NCBI RefSeq assembly: GCF_000471905.2
Contig: NW_006499436.1
Coordinates: forward strand, 6,251,636-6,315,635
DNA length: 64,000 nt
DNA from: Amborella trichopoda
Taxonomy: Eukaryota > Streptophyta > Magnoliopsida > Amborellales > Amborellaceae
Reading direction: 5' to 3'
In this document: positions 36,441 through 48,796 of the stretch, one piece after another
Layout: each line of letters begins with the position of its first letter
Position numbering within the stretch: position 1 is the first letter of the stretch
Translations under genes and position numbers: made by a program
The notes under the pieces: generated by a model
The model's input: the letters and a program-made list of their open reading frames with translations, nothing else
What the model was told of the DNA's origin: nothing
Databases searched by the model: none

Positions 36441-38380
36441 ATTTTGGCAAAACGATCACTTACAGACGGTCTTATTACAATCAATACATATTTCAAAATA
36501 AATAGCACAACAATAAAATAAAACTCAACCACTTGATGCCATTTATTCAACTTAATACTATGCTTGAGAATATAAAAATAAAAGAGAGCTAGTAAGTAAA
36601 ATAGAGGATGCCAGAGATTACCTCAACCGGGCTTATTACACCCTACACGGAGTCACCATATCCAATAGAGTGGGATAAACGATCTAGATTCAATCTCGAA
36701 CTGGAAAAGCTAATTTCGGCCAAACTAGGTAACCACCCTTAAATCTCTATAAAACCCTAACCCCAAAATTAATTACAGTTTTAACCCTGATTTCCCAAAC
36801 CCTTAGTATCTTTAGGTAAAGAGAGATAGAGAGTAGTAGACATAGGGTTGGGGCATGCCCTCCATGAAACTTTTAGAGAGAGAATGTTAAAGAGAGAAAA
36901 TTTGAGGGGAGAGAGAGAGGGCGTGGCCCCTAAGTAGGAGAGAGGGAGAGAGAGAGAGAGAGTAGTTATGGGAGAGAGAGAGAGGTGTGCACAGATGGGG
37001 GGAGAGCACCCCTATTTATAGTAAAATTTAAGTCTAAGGCTTATAGTTTACCTCTTTTTTGAGATTGAATATAGACCGTTGATCAATGTGACTTGTGGGG
37101 TGAGAGATCTGAGTCATCCATTCTATAGATGAGCCATCAACATTATGGACCATTATCCCCCTTTCTTTAAACCATTTCTCATCAATATATTTAAATAAAA
37201 TAAATCCATTAAAGATATCATGCATTCCATAAAATTGCATTATCCATCTCATATATTCCATAAGAATATATCAAGAAATATCAACTTAAAATTTACTATC
37301 TTAAATAGATAAGATATGGTCAATATTTATTATATTACAAATTGACCATTTGTCATAAGATACACTTTCTATATTTAAATAACTCGAACACAAAGCTATC
37401 AAAAGGAATCCAAAGGGGTGGGGCGTGCCACCCCGATGTGGCACATGTGGGCCCCCACCCACATGCATCATGGTGGGCCCATGTACACTATGGGCCCTCA
37501 TAGAATTTTATAAACATTTTTTTAAAATTAAATAAAAAAATTAATATATATTTGAATTTTTATAACTTTGTAAAATCAATAACTGTATTTTTATAAGTCT
37601 AAAAATCATAAATTAAATATTGAGAGATTCATAAAAATTCAAATAATAAAACTAAAATCATTTCAATAATAAAATGAATGCAATTAAATTAATATGATGA
37701 GAAAATGATCCATATGGTTTTTGGAATTCAATATGTAATTATGAGGTACTCCACCTTCAACTGTGGACTACAGACCACACGTACTTTATCGAACCGACCT
37801 AATATTTTTCATGTTCCAAATCCAAACAGGGGCTCATTAGCGGGTCACCAAAGTCTGTTCGATGAGTCAAAGGGTCGCAATCCCAGTCTGTGGATTACAG
37901 GTCCTCCGCTAGAGACGAGTCAAGGTCACTACAACCTAATGCGACCACAGCTCTATAGTGCATAGGGGTATCTCTCGCACATGCATACGCTTCACCCAAA
38001 AAGTGGATAACTGGCTTTCCCGAACGATCTATCAATGTGCATGTCTCGTGATGGAACATGGATGAGGTTTTGTCCCCTGTCTTTGGATGCCTACCATCAC
38101 ACACAAGCGTCATATAGTCCCTCGCCGTACTCATCCAGGCATAAGCTCCAACCTCATCAAGGGCTAACTCAAAACCCTTCTCGATTTATTCTTTATGCCC
38201 AGTTACTTTGGGTTTTCTAACCGACTGACTTAGAATGTCAAACACAGTCCAGTATCGGTAAACATCACTTGCTTAGTATGTACCTCGAGGGACCACACTC
38301 CCACTGAGTTTATGTTCCACTATAATAAATATTTTTCATTACACACTCATAAGGCCTTTAAAAGTCACATAAACCTAGCA
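36440..38380 (-). repeat. 3' LTR of copia element 2 (outer end truncated)
   Basis: It aligns with 42479-44397 over its length. The minus-strand start TGCTAGGTTTATG is intact at 38380, but about 70 bp of the other end (the ...TTTCA end present at 42409) is missing. It contains a TATA box (CTATAAATAGG, minus strand, 37011-37021) and a GA-rich tract at 36890-36985 that is longer than in the partner LTR. Confidence 0.75.
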
Positions 38381-38404
38381 TCTCCCACTTGATCTTTGAA
38401 GGCC

Positions 38405-38767
38405 TTATATTCTCTCTTTCTCACTTTCTCTCATCCCCATCTCTTTCACTTGTCTTACAAAAACATTAAGGACAACTCCCTTAATCAGAAGGTTTGCAAT
38501 CATCAAATTTGTAGATATATAGCTGATCTCGATCTCTTTCAATCTTACGTTATTTCTCAAGTGATAAATGTATGGTTTAATATGCTTGGAATTCTTATGA
38601 AGCCGATGCTCCTTAAAGACATAAAAAGCCGCTGTGTTGTCGCAGAAAATTCGTACTGCCTCACAACGTACAGGATGGAAATTAAGTTGATTAAAAAACT
38701 TTTTAATCCACACGGCCTCCTTGGCTGCTAGATAGCATGTCATATATTCGGATTCCATAGTGGACAA
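38405..38767 (-). pseudogene. Copia element 2 RNase H domain
   Basis: The open frame begins with the copia RNase H signature STMESEYMT and contains AKEAVWIKKFFNQL, an IFCDNTAAF motif with the catalytic Asp, and a KHIKPYIYHLR segment (usually KHIDxxxHxxR). It cleaves the RNA strand of the RNA-DNA hybrid in retrotransposon replication. Joined upstream in the same strand by the frame at 38974-39189, which carries the linker YKSAVGSLMYVMMGTRPDVS. It is intact as a domain, but the polyprotein is broken elsewhere. Confidence 0.8.
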
Positions 38768-38973
38768 AGCTACAATATCTTATTTCTTTGACTTCCAAGA
38801 AACCGTACCCCCTCCAAGCATAAACACATACCTAGATGTAGACTTCACATCATCCGGATTCGCGAGATAACTTGCATCTGAATATCCCTTTATTGCTATT
38901 TCAGTTCCCCCTTATATGTGAGCACATAATTCATGGTCCTCTTTAAATATCTGAGAATTCTTTTTATTGCTTT

Positions 38974-40020
38974 TCAATGCTCCTTTCCTATATTGTCTTG
39001 GAAACGGCTCACCAGATTCATGACGAAGGACACGTCAGGCCTTGTTCCCATCATGACATACATAAGGGACCCAACTGCGCTCTTGTATGGTACTCTCTCT
39101 ACGGCTCTTATATCGATGTCTTCGGTTGGACACATTTTATTATTAAACTTTGTATTTTTGTCTATTGGGGTAGACATGGGTTTATACATACGTACTCATA
39201 TCAAACTTTTCCAATATCTTCTTACAGTAGGTTGCCTGGGAAAGTTGAATAGTATTATTTCTCGTGTTTCTCATTATCTTCATGCCCAACACATATGAAG
39301 CTCCTCCAAGATCCTTCATATCGAAGTGTTGTGTAAGAAAATTTTTCGTCTCTACTACTAGGAAAATTGAGCTACTAACAATTAACATATCATCTACATA
39401 TAACGATATAATGACCACATCACTCCTACTGACTTTTTGATATATGCAATAATCCTCATTATTTGTAAAGAATCTTGCAAGAGCAAGGGTCTCTTGAAAT
39501 TTTATGTACCACGTCGTGATGCTTGTTTCAGGCTATAGAGGGATTTATTAAGTCTGCATACTAGGTTCCCTTTCATTTTCTCCTCAAATCCCTCAGGTTG
39601 GGTCATGTAAATTTCTTCTTCTAAATCCCCATTTAGAATGGTTGCTTTGGCATCCATTTGATGAACCTCAAAGTCAAAATGGGCTGCTATAGCTATAAGG
39701 ATTTGGATGGATGAAAATTTAGCAATAGGAGAAAATGTTTCCTTATAATATATCCCTTCTTTCTGGGTGAACCCTTTGTAACTAACCTAGCTTTGTATTT
39801 TTCTATTAGTTCAACCTTTTCTTGAAAATCTACTTACAACCAATGGCCTTATGCTTTTGAGGTAGAGGTACTAATTCTCATACATGGTTTTGGTTAATAG
39901 AAGCATACTCGTCTTTTATGATTTCCATCCAGTATTACCTTTCAGGATAGGTCCAGGCTTCACGGTGAGTTCTAGGTTATGAATCTGGATCTTCCCCAAT
40001 ATTATCAAAATATTCTCCAA
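38974..40020 (-). pseudogene. Copia element 2 reverse transcriptase, frameshifted
   Basis: Minus-strand pieces in order are: HFDFEVHQMDAKATILNGDL and EEEIYMTQPEGFEEK (about 39690-39590), LNKSLYSLKQAS (about 39530), then SLYVDDMLIVSS with the catalytic YVDD motif (39370-39410), DMKDLGGASYVLGMKI, and the linker ending MMGTRPDVSF. Several stops and frame shifts separate the pieces, so no full enzyme can be made. Confidence 0.8.
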
Positions 40021-40039
40021 AGTAGACAAATTGTTCTAG

Positions 40040-40897
40040 TTAAAGAGGTGGTCTCCTGACTCTGTTACTTCGTCTTGGTTCATGTAAAGGTTCACTTATT
40101 TTAGGGAGTTCAGGATCAGGTTGGGTTCGTTTAGAAGTTTCAGGTTCAGGGTCTCGAACTACTTCCTTGTTTTTTGTCTCCTCATAAAACTCAACTTGTT
40201 TTCTACTCACTCTTTCTTCAAGGAAGTCTTCCTCGAAGAAGTGAGCATCGCGGCATTCAATAATCACACATGTTTCAAGGTTGTAGAATTGATACCCCTT
40301 ATCATGATCTGCGTAACTAGTGGAAATGATTTTGACAGTTTTGGGTTGCAATTTGGTTATATTTTGATGTGAGATAAGGACATGGGCTGAGCAACCCCAA
40401 ACTCTTAGGTGTTCAAGGGAGGAAGTACAATCTGTGAAAATTTCGTGAAGAGCAAGTAGGGCAGCTTTTATGGGAGTCCGGTTAAGGATGTAACATGCCA
40501 TTAATACGGCTTCTTCCCAAAACTTCAAGGAGAGATTTGCATGCCCTATCATACTTCTTACTATTTCCACTAAGGTCTTATTCCTTCTCTCAGCTACACC
40601 ATTTTGTTTAGGAGTACAAGGCATGGTGTACTAATGGATGATCCCATTTTCAATGCACAATGCTTTGAAAAGGTCAGATGAATCTCTATTGGTTTTAAGA
40701 ACTTTGATTTTCAGGTTGATTTGATTATCTACCTTGGCTTTATATTCTTTAAATTTTTTTAAGGCTTCTGATTTTGTTTGAATAAGGTACACATGGTCAA
40801 AACGAGAGTGGTCATCTATAAAAGAGATAAAAAATCTTTTTCCACTTTTGGTGGTCACATTCATAGATCCACATATGTCACTACGAATTATTTCCAA
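40040..40897 (-). pseudogene. Copia element 2 integrase, one internal stop
   Basis: The DDE core is visible: Asp in IIRSDICG, Asp in SFIDDHSR, and Glu in KQNGVAERRNKTL. The frame is interrupted only by TAG at 40631-40633, where this family normally has Gln. It is followed by FWEEAVLMACYILNRTP, the usual copia core end, and a charged tail ending RRSNRVRRPP. Upstream, 40900-41090 holds the zinc-binding pre-integrase part (WHMRLGHIN, then RKCVSCVQ) with further stops. Confidence 0.85.
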
Positions 40898-41132
40898 TAC
40901 GCTAGTAGCTCTTTTTACCTAGGTGGTATTTTTTCTTTTTAATTTTTCTTGTACACAAGACACACACTTTCGATAAATCTCCCTTATAATTTTGAAGAAT
41001 CCTGTCCTTTTTTCAATCTTTCCATTCATTTGATATTAATGTGTCCTAACCTCATATGCCATAGGGTAGCATCTAACTCATTAGGGGATAAGACATCACT
41101 TTCATTTCAATATTAAATAGTCCATCTACAAG

Positions 41133-42335
41133 TCATCCAATCATGATCACATATTTTCCCCTTTTTACCACCACTTTCTCCCCAATGAAAGTGGTTATGA
41201 ATCCAGCCATGGATATCTTTGGAACCGAAACCAAACACTTCCTCATATCAAGAGCATAAAGTGCTTGCTCTAGGATTAAGGTGCACCCACTCTTCAAGTT
41301 TAGCTCGAAATCTCCAACTCCAAGTACATCAGTCTTCTGATTTCTTCCCATGTAAATATGTTGTTGTTTTGGCCCCCATGGGAGTGAAAAACGGAAACCA
41401 TCCTTGGTGTTTGTAACATGGGCCGTAACTCTAAAGTCAAGACACCAGGAAGCTCCCTTGGGGTCAGCCAGCATAGATTCAAAAACCACACATGTCAATT
41501 CCTTGTTGGTCCCTCCAGATTTGTTGAACTGACAACTATTGGCTATGTAGCCCACCTTCTTGCAAATAAAGCAAGTTCGAGTGTCTCTCCTTACTCTCTT
41601 ATTTCCAAAATCTCTCATTTTGAAATATATTTTCTTTCCAAAATTATTTCTTCCATTTCCTTTCTTAAATTTAAAAGAAGGTGGAGCTTGTATCACATGC
41701 ACGGCTTCCCTTGAAGTTGTTGTCAGTCGTTGCTTTGAATTTTTCCTCTCCTCTTCTGCTTTGATTGTAGTGATGAGCTCCTCCAGTTTTGGTGTTTTCT
41801 TTCTGGTTGAGATGGAATATATGAAGGTCTCTTATGAATTAGGAAGTGAATTCATAAGATGAATCACTTGCATAGATTCATTGGGTTTCATGCATGTGTC
41901 TTCTAGCTCTCTGACTAGCGTACGAAATACGTGCATATGATTTGCAAACTTGGTACCTTCTGCCATCTTTAACTCATTATACCTCCTCATAGCCATGGTT
42001 TGCTTCATAAGAAAGGGTTCAACATACTCTCTCTCAAGTTTATCATAAATCTCACTTGCAGTATAGATTGACTCATACTTAGAAGCATATGAGTCAGTCA
42101 TGGCAAATAAAAGAATGTGTTTGCATATCAGATTCCTCCTCTTCCAATTAGCGTACTCATCTTTAATGACTTGAGATGAGTCGTTAATTGGATGACGAGG
42201 TCGGTCCTCAAAGAGTACCTCATGCAAGTTTTTCTCATAGAGCACAAATTTGATTTTTCTTTTCCATCAAGCAAAGTTGGTCTCATCAAACCTCTCGATT
42301 TTCAAGATCTATGAGATGAAAGTACGAGCAGCCAT
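41133..42335 (-). pseudogene. Copia element 2 gag and protease
   Basis: The gag frame starts at the ATG at 42333-42335 and has stops at 42309-42311 and 42267-42269, then stays open to 41832 (a copia gag UBN2-like segment, with YDKLEREYVEPFLMKQTMAM). The zinc knuckle near 41580 reads CFICKKVGYIANSC, where the usual CX2CX4HX4C His is Tyr. The protease follows: the expected DSG or DTG active site before HVT is DFR, so protease activity is lost. Confidence 0.75.
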
Positions 42336-42408
42336 ATATTTCTATTCTTTATACAAAAATAAGAAAAGACTCATAATGACAATCAAGTAAAATATGTTCT
42401 GATACCAA

Positions 42409-44397
42409 TGAAAGAAAGACCTACGTGATATTTTGCTAGGGAATACAAATTTTTTTTTTTAATGATAATTATCACCCCTTTTTATTTTGGCAAAAAGATC
42501 ACTTACAGATGGTCTTATTACAATCAGTAAATATTTCAAAATAAAATAGCACAACAATAAAATAAAACTCAACCACTTGATGCCATTTATTCAACCTAAT
42601 ACTATGCTTGATAATATAAAAATAAAAGAGAGCAAGTAAGTAAAATAGAAGATGCCGGAGATTACCTCAACTAGGCTTATTACACCCCACACCGAGTCAC
42701 CACATCCGATGACGCGGGATAAGCGGTTCAGCTTCAATCTCGAACCGGGAAAGCTAATTTCGACCAAACTAGGTAACCACCCTTAAATCTCTACAAAATC
42801 CTAACCTCAAAATTAATTAAAGCTTAACCCTGATTTCCCAAACCCTTAGTATCTTTAGGCCAAGAGAGAGAGAGTAGTAGACCTAGGGTTGGGGCATGCC
42901 CTAAGGAACTTTTAGAGAGAGAAAGTTAAAGAGAGAAAATATGAGAGGAGAAAGAGAGTTTATGGGAGAGAGAGAGAGATGTGTAAAGAGGAGGAAAGCA
43001 CCCCTATTTATAGTGAAATTTAGATCTAAGGTTTCTTCATCGTTTCCCATAGTTTACCTCTTTCTTGAGATTGAATATGGACCATTGATTAAGGTGACTT
43101 GTGGGGTGAGAGATCTGAGCCATCCATTCCATAGATGGGCCATCAACATTATAGAAAGTACATAAACCATTATCCCCCTTTCCTCAAACCATTTTCCCAT
43201 CAATATATTTAAATAAAATATATCCATTAAAGATATCATGCATTCCATAAAATTGCATTATCCATCTCATATATTCCATAAAAATATCTTAACAAATATC
43301 AAGTTAATATTTACTTTCTTAAATAGATAAAATATGGTCAATATTTACTATATTACAAATGAACCAAATGGCATAAGATACACTTTCCATATTTAAATAA
43401 CTTGAACACAAAGCTATCAAAAGGAATCCAAAGGGGTGGGGCGTGCCACCCCCATGTGGCACATGTGGACCCCACCCACATGCCACGTGGTGGGCCCATG
43501 TGCAGTATGGGCCCCCATGAAATTTTATAAATATTTTTTTAAAATTAAATAAAAAATTTAATATATATTTGAATTTTTATAACTTTATAAAATCAATAAC
43601 TGTATTTTTATAAGTTCAAAAATCATAAATTAAATATTGAGATATTCATAAAAATTCAAATAATAAAACTAAAATCATTTCAATAATAACATAAACACAA
43701 TTAAATTAATATATTAGGAAAATGATCCATATGGTTTTAGGAATTCAATCTGTAATTATGGCGTACTCCACCTTCAACTGTGGACTACATACCAAACTTG
43801 CTTTGTCAAACCGACCTAGTGTTTCTCATGACCCACAGTCCAAGCAGGGGCTCATTAGCGGGTCGTCAAAGTCTGTTCGATGAGTCAAGAGGTTGCAATC
43901 CCAGTTTGTGGATTACAGGTCCTCTCCTAAAGACGAGTCAAGGTCATTACGACCTAATGTGACCACAGCTCTATGGTGCATAGAGGTATCTTTCGCACAT
44001 GCATACGTTTCACCCAAATGTGGATAACTGGCTTTCCCAAACAATCTATCGATATGCATGTCGTGCGATGGAATATGGATGAGGTTTTAACCCCTGCCTC
44101 AGTAGGCCTACTATCACACACAAAGGTCACATAGTCCATTGGCTCACTCATCCTGGCATAAGCTCCGACCTCATCAAGGGCTAACCCAAAACCCTTCTCG
44201 GTTTATTTTTTATGCCCAGGTACCTTGGGTTTTCCAACCGATTGACCTAGATCGTCAAGCACAGCCTGGTATCTGCAAACATCATTTGCTTAGTATGGTT
44301 CCTAAAGGACCACACTTTCACTAAGTTTATGTTCTACTATAATAAATATTTTTTATTACACACTCATAAGGCCTTTAAAGGTCACATAAACCTAACA
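42409..44397 (-). repeat. 5' LTR of copia element 2 (full length)
   Basis: On the minus strand it starts TGTTAGGTTTATG at 44397 and ends GGTCTTTCTTTCA at 42409, TG...CA, directly before the primer site. Length 1989 bp. A TATA box (CTATAAATAGGGG, minus strand) lies at 43001-43013. Short open frames inside it (for example at 43780) have counterparts in the other LTR, but they drift freely and are not genes. Confidence 0.85.
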
Positions 44398-45037
44398 TAG
44401 AGTACTACATTTTCCAACCATTCTGGGATTGTCCCAATGGCCTTTCAGTCCAACTTTTTGTACTTTTTCTCAAATATGTCTTAGGGCTTGTGTTTTACCC
44501 ATGCAATGCGCATATATAAGTCCTTGTCATATAGAATACCTTTTTTCTTCGATTTCCATATGATCCAGTTCTTCCCCATTTAGAGAAATCATCCTGCTTT
44601 AGGCACTAGAATCCCGTCTCTTTGATTTATACACACAAGAGGAAAAAAATGGTCTAGATGGATCTCACCAGTGGCTTAGGTCTCACTAGAAAGTTGGTTC
44701 TCACTAGTAGCGTAGGTCGGACCAGCGGCTTGGGTCTCACGCATCATCAGTCCACACCCCACACTAATGGTGGCTCTAGCCAACAATGGAACTAGCGGAC
44801 ATTGGCTCTAATCAACTATTATTATCACTAGCTAATGATAGTTTTAGCTGATGCTCTCTCTCATAAGTGGTATCTCTCAAACTACAAGTTAGTAGTCTTA
44901 AGGATCCTAACATTTGGAGGTTCCTTCCTTGCTCATCTACCACAGTTAGTTTCACCTTATTGGTGATATGAAAGTGACCAACGGTGTTTGGTAACAGCTA
45001 TTGTCTTAGAGTCGAGGGAATTTGGCTCTGATACTAC
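44398..45037. other. Intergenic sequence
   Basis: No gene recognised. Short recurring words (ggtctcac, cactag, ggcttgggtctcac) between 44660 and 44740 suggest small local duplications. A primer-site-like word ggctctgatactac at 45024-45037 borders the next LTR remnant. Confidence 0.4.
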
Positions 45038-45320
45038 TGTATCGAGCTCATCTATCAAGTCCTATCGCAGCAATGCTGATGCATGCCCACGGAGCATTAC
45101 ACATTTAGTTTACCCTTTTGTACTACGTCAACGGAAAAAGAGAACAATCCACTTCTTCTCTTTGAGTTCTTTTCTTTTAAGAACTTCCAATCTCTATTGA
45201 ATATCAAATTCTCTCTCTCTCTACAAGCTATTTCCAATCTCTATTGAATATCAAATTCTCTCTCTCTCTCTCTCTAGAGGCTCTAATAGGTTTCTTTCTA
45301 TGTTAGTTTCTTTATCTATT
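45038..45320 (-). mobile_element. LTR-retrotransposon LTR fragment
   Basis: On the minus strand a sequence ending ...GATACAGTA is followed by GTAGTATCAGAGCC, close to the plant initiator-methionine tRNA primer site, so the bases to the right are probably the 3' part of a 5' LTR. It contains a 47-bp duplication (ttccaatctctattgaatat at 45185 and 45232) with (ct)n. The outer border and the internal region are not recognisable. Confidence 0.4.
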
Positions 45321-45329
45321 AGGTTTTTA

Positions 45330-45690
45330 AAAAATGAATCAGTGCTATGGATTTTTTATCCGGTTTGGCGGATTTGCAATTTGGACCAACGATTCAGAAA
45401 AATTTTTAAAAAATAAGTTGGCCCAATTCTAGTCAGTTCTCTGATAGAACCATTCAATTCTGTAGAAAAATTAACCAGAACAGGCCAAAACCGACAAGTT
45501 CAACAACTAAAAAAAAATTAAGAAAAAATGAAGCCGGTTTGCATTGGTTATCTGCCCTAACTAGACGGTTCTATCAGAGAACCAGTGCAAGCTAGGAATA
45601 GTAGATTCATGAGGCGAACCGGCCAATTCCCTATATTTTACAGGGTTCAAATCGGACTGAGAGCCAAGTAATCAGTCAGCGCTCAAATGG
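45330..45690. repeat. Inverted-repeat element
   Basis: A perfect 15-bp inverted repeat, ttctctgatagaacc (45437-45451) against ggttctatcagagaa (45567-45581), sits inside a longer stretch with accgg/ccggt words on both sides. No open frame of note. It may be a MITE, but the terminal ends are not defined. Confidence 0.4.
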
Positions 45691-45960
45691 TGGCAATGAG
45701 CCCAGTGACCCGACCCGATCCTAAAAATCTAGGGCCTAGATCTGAATGCCAAGCTGAGCCGAACCAAGGCCCGTTAGGGTTGGCCTGGACCAACACTTAT
45801 TTCTTAAATATCTTTGTTTGTTTCTCATTAATGTTATTTAGCCCGACCCGGTTTCCAGGACCGGACTGGGCCTAGGACGGTCCTCATGGTAACAGGGACA
45901 AGCTAGTGCTAGAGTTGGCCCGGCCCAGGCCCAAACCTAGCCTAATGCCAGCTCTAACTT
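45690..45960. repeat. GC-rich hAT/MITE-like sequence with cccgaccc words
   Basis: The segment begins ggtggcaatgagcc and is rich in gacccgacccg, ggcctggac and ggcccggcccaggcc words. It resembles the three elements at 50.0-50.8 kb. The ends are not clean. Confidence 0.35.
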
Positions 45961-46279
45961 TTATATGCTTCCCAATGGCCAAGTTTCCCCCTAATAACCC
46001 GACACTTGTGGCGGTACTAACAAGTATGTCCCCACTCTAGTAGGGTCCCAACGTTGGGGTCCTCCTCCTTGTGGGATGGATACCAAAACAAATTGATAAA
46101 TAGAGCATATTGTGTTAACCATGCAAAATATCTTCTCGTGTAACTGAACGAACAAAGGAATGCACCAAATGAATGGGCCTAAAGATAACATGACCTACAC
46201 CATACTCGAAAAGGGACTGAGCATGTTTAGCATAATTAGTAGCCATTTGCCAATGATATAATTCATTGATATAATACAA

Positions 46280-46647
46280 TATAAGGTGTCAACCTTATAC
46301 TGTATGAGTAAGATGCCCATAAAAAACCCACTAGAGAAGGTTTTATTTAGCTGAAAAACTCTCAAATTGATCATCTCGACTTCGTGATTCATAGACATAA
46401 AAAAAAATGGATTTTTAGTCTTAAAAATAGTTCATTTTGTTAACACATTATTTAGATCGTCAATTTTAAGATTTTTTAGGTATTTATAGATCTACTTGAT
46501 CGTCACCATTTCTAAAACTTCAAATTTTATAATTAGGGTCAAAAATAGATTTCCATATCATTGCAAGGCTTTGTTGCGCTAAAATTTTATTTTCGGTATA
46601 GTTTTGAGGAGCACCTTACTTCAACACTATAAGGTTGACACCTTATA
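46280..46647. mobile_element. MITE-A copy (full length)
   Basis: Both ends carry tataaggtgtcaaccttata in inverted orientation (about 20 bp identical). The interior shares caaattgatcatctcgac, ttttagtcttaaaaatagt and tagatctacttgat with the other copies. No coding potential. Confidence 0.75.
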
Positions 46648-47181
46648 CAAACCTCACCCTTCATTGAAACCAGATATTTGAAAGAAATACATTATAGTCA
46701 ATCTTCAACTTGGGGTGCCACACTTGTGTCCCAATTCATACGACACTTAATTGCTTGATGATGCTAACCAACAATGCAAGGACAATTGCTAGGGCCCATG
46801 TTTTGCATCTGCTGTGCAGCTTCTTACTTTTGACATAATAGAGTCTGAAAAGATGCAAATTTACATCTAGATCCGATGAAGGTGGGCTAAATGACAATAA
46901 ATCCTCATGAAGGTGGGCTAAATGACAATAAATCCTCATGATGGCCCATTAATTAGTGTCCTCAGTATTTACTTGGATGGAAATTTGAATTTACTATTTT
47001 TAGATGATGACTTATAAAGTTGTCCAAATGATAGAAGGTTTATTACATGTTGTGCTTTATTATTGGGGGGATTTATCATCATCATCATTCCCGCGATTCT
47101 TTATCAACTTAAAGCAAGAAATTATAGCTATATTTTATTTTCTAAGAAAATATAGGAACTTTTTTTTGTAAGAAAAAATTT

Positions 47182-47508
47182 ATATAAGGTGGCAACTTTA
47201 AAATGTAGAATTAAAGATGTACCTCAAAAATCCATCGGATGAAAAACTCTTTAATTGATCATATCAACATTGAGATGTATAAATATGAAAAAAAAAAATT
47301 TTGAGTCTTAGAAATAGTGCATCTTGCAAGATTTTCATATGATTATAGATCTACTTGATTTTAACAATTTTTTAAATTTAAAATTTTATAATTAGAGATA
47401 AAAATAGATTTTAAGATAATCCTAAGCATTTTTTACACCAATATTACATGTTATGATAAAATTTGGAAGTGCCCCTTAATTTAGATTGTTTAAAGTTGCA
47501 ACCTTATA
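47182..47508. mobile_element. MITE-A copy (full length)
   Basis: Left end tataaggtggcaactttaaa, and right end ...gtttaaagttgcaacctta in inverted orientation. The interior matches 46280-46647 and 25224-25515 (ttgagtcttagaaatagtgc, atagatctacttgatttt). Confidence 0.7.
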
Positions 47509-47585
47509 GAAACCACACCTTTTTTCTAATGGTAAATAACAAAATATAGATCGTTGAGTTCCACTCAAGGGATTCATAGTAATAG

Positions 47586-48095
47586 TAGGGAAATGTTTCT
47601 ATACTTCCTCTACAATATAAAACTTATATGCTTCCCCCCTATCCAGCAGTCCAATTTAGATCAAGTGAGCCATTAACCATTTGATCTAGATCTAAAGCCT
47701 CATAGTGTTTTATTTTTTACTTTTTTATACAAATTATCTGAATATGAAATTTGGTACATGCCATCATCTTATTGGAGTGCATTTAAAAAAATATTAAAAC
47801 AAATTTTTGATAAAATATAATGATCAAAATACCCATTGAATTTTTCATGGGTATTTTGCTTATTTTATTTTATTGAGAATATTTGTTTTATATTTTTTAC
47901 CTGTGCGACTTTAAGAGAGGGTTGGACAACTAAACTTTGATGTCAAATTAATTTGTAAAAAACATAAAAAATAAAACAGTGCAAAGATGTGACATCGTGA
48001 TTGGAGCCATCTTAGTCGTCCATTCAAAATCGATAGTTGGATAAGGAGAAACATATAGGTTTTATGTTATAGGAGAAGCATAAAAAGCTTCATCC
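47586..48095. mobile_element. MITE-B copy 2
   Basis: The terminal inverted repeat is about 48 bp and imperfect: left gggaaatgtttctatacttc, and right reversed gatgaagctttttatgcttc. The interior is AT-rich and collinear with the copy at 4387-4893 (aaaatacccat, tgggtattttg and attttattgagaatatttg blocks). Non-coding. Confidence 0.6.
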
Positions 48096-48796
48096 AAATA
48101 GTAATGTTGTGAGATATTCAAGAAAAATTCAGATGTCGTGCTATCTTGTCGCCAACATAGGAAACTTAATTGTAGGTAAATCACAATAATATGAGAGGCA
48201 AATCTTACAATAATACAGTTAAATAGCAACTATTATGACCATGGAAGTACCAAGAATAAAAATTTTCAATTGAGGGGGATATGTCCAACATGTTTTCAAT
48301 GCTGCCCATTGAGTTTGAGGGGAATAATTGGGCTGAACTGAAACAGTATACGAGACGATGTATGTGTCTTTTTCAATTTTTAGAAAAATTATGGATACCT
48401 CTCGATTTGTATTTTTTTAGAAATCGTCTCCGGACACTTTTGATATCATACTATTAGCATCAATATTATTTTTCTTTATACCCACCAAGTAAAAAAATTA
48501 ATTTTTGGAACATAAAAAATGTGACCAGCTTTGTCCAAGTTGTGAAGGTCGGACACAAGAATGTGTCGAACTGGCACAAGTTGAATATGGAGCTGGACTG
48601 ACACAAAAAATGTATCAAACTACCTCTGTGTAAGTGTCGGGGCCTGACCAGTTTCGAGAGAGAAAGTGGAAAACATTGCGAAAGATGTGTTTTAGTCTAA
48701 AGGAAGTCAGAAGTTGTACTTGGGGTGGCTGCAAAAAAATAATAATAATAATATTGAGATTAGTAGTGCCGTATCAAAAAAAAAATATGCCGTTTG

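Larger units (their letters stand above)
36440..44397 (-). mobile_element. Ty1/copia retrotransposon 2 with ~1.95-kb LTRs (minus strand)
   Basis: LTR-like copies flank a minus-strand gag-pol region. The primer site TGGTATCAGAACATATTT (minus strand, about 42392-42409) lies inside the right LTR, and a polypurine tract AAGTGGGAGA (38381-38390) lies inside the left LTR. The pol order protease-integrase-reverse transcriptase-RNase H defines Ty1/copia. Stops in gag, integrase and reverse transcriptase, and a lost protease active site, show that it is dead. The long LTRs are diverged by substitutions and indels, so the insertion is not recent. Confidence 0.85.

Noticed and set aside
37705..38134. 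Open frames on both strands in the left LTR, with counterparts at 43780-44151
   Set aside because: The paired frames are LTR copies that differ by frameshifts; LTRs are not expected to code here.
38405..42335. Treating the open frames as host genes of an RNase H or integrase type
   Set aside because: LTRs, primer site, polypurine tract and domain order show a copia retrotransposon.
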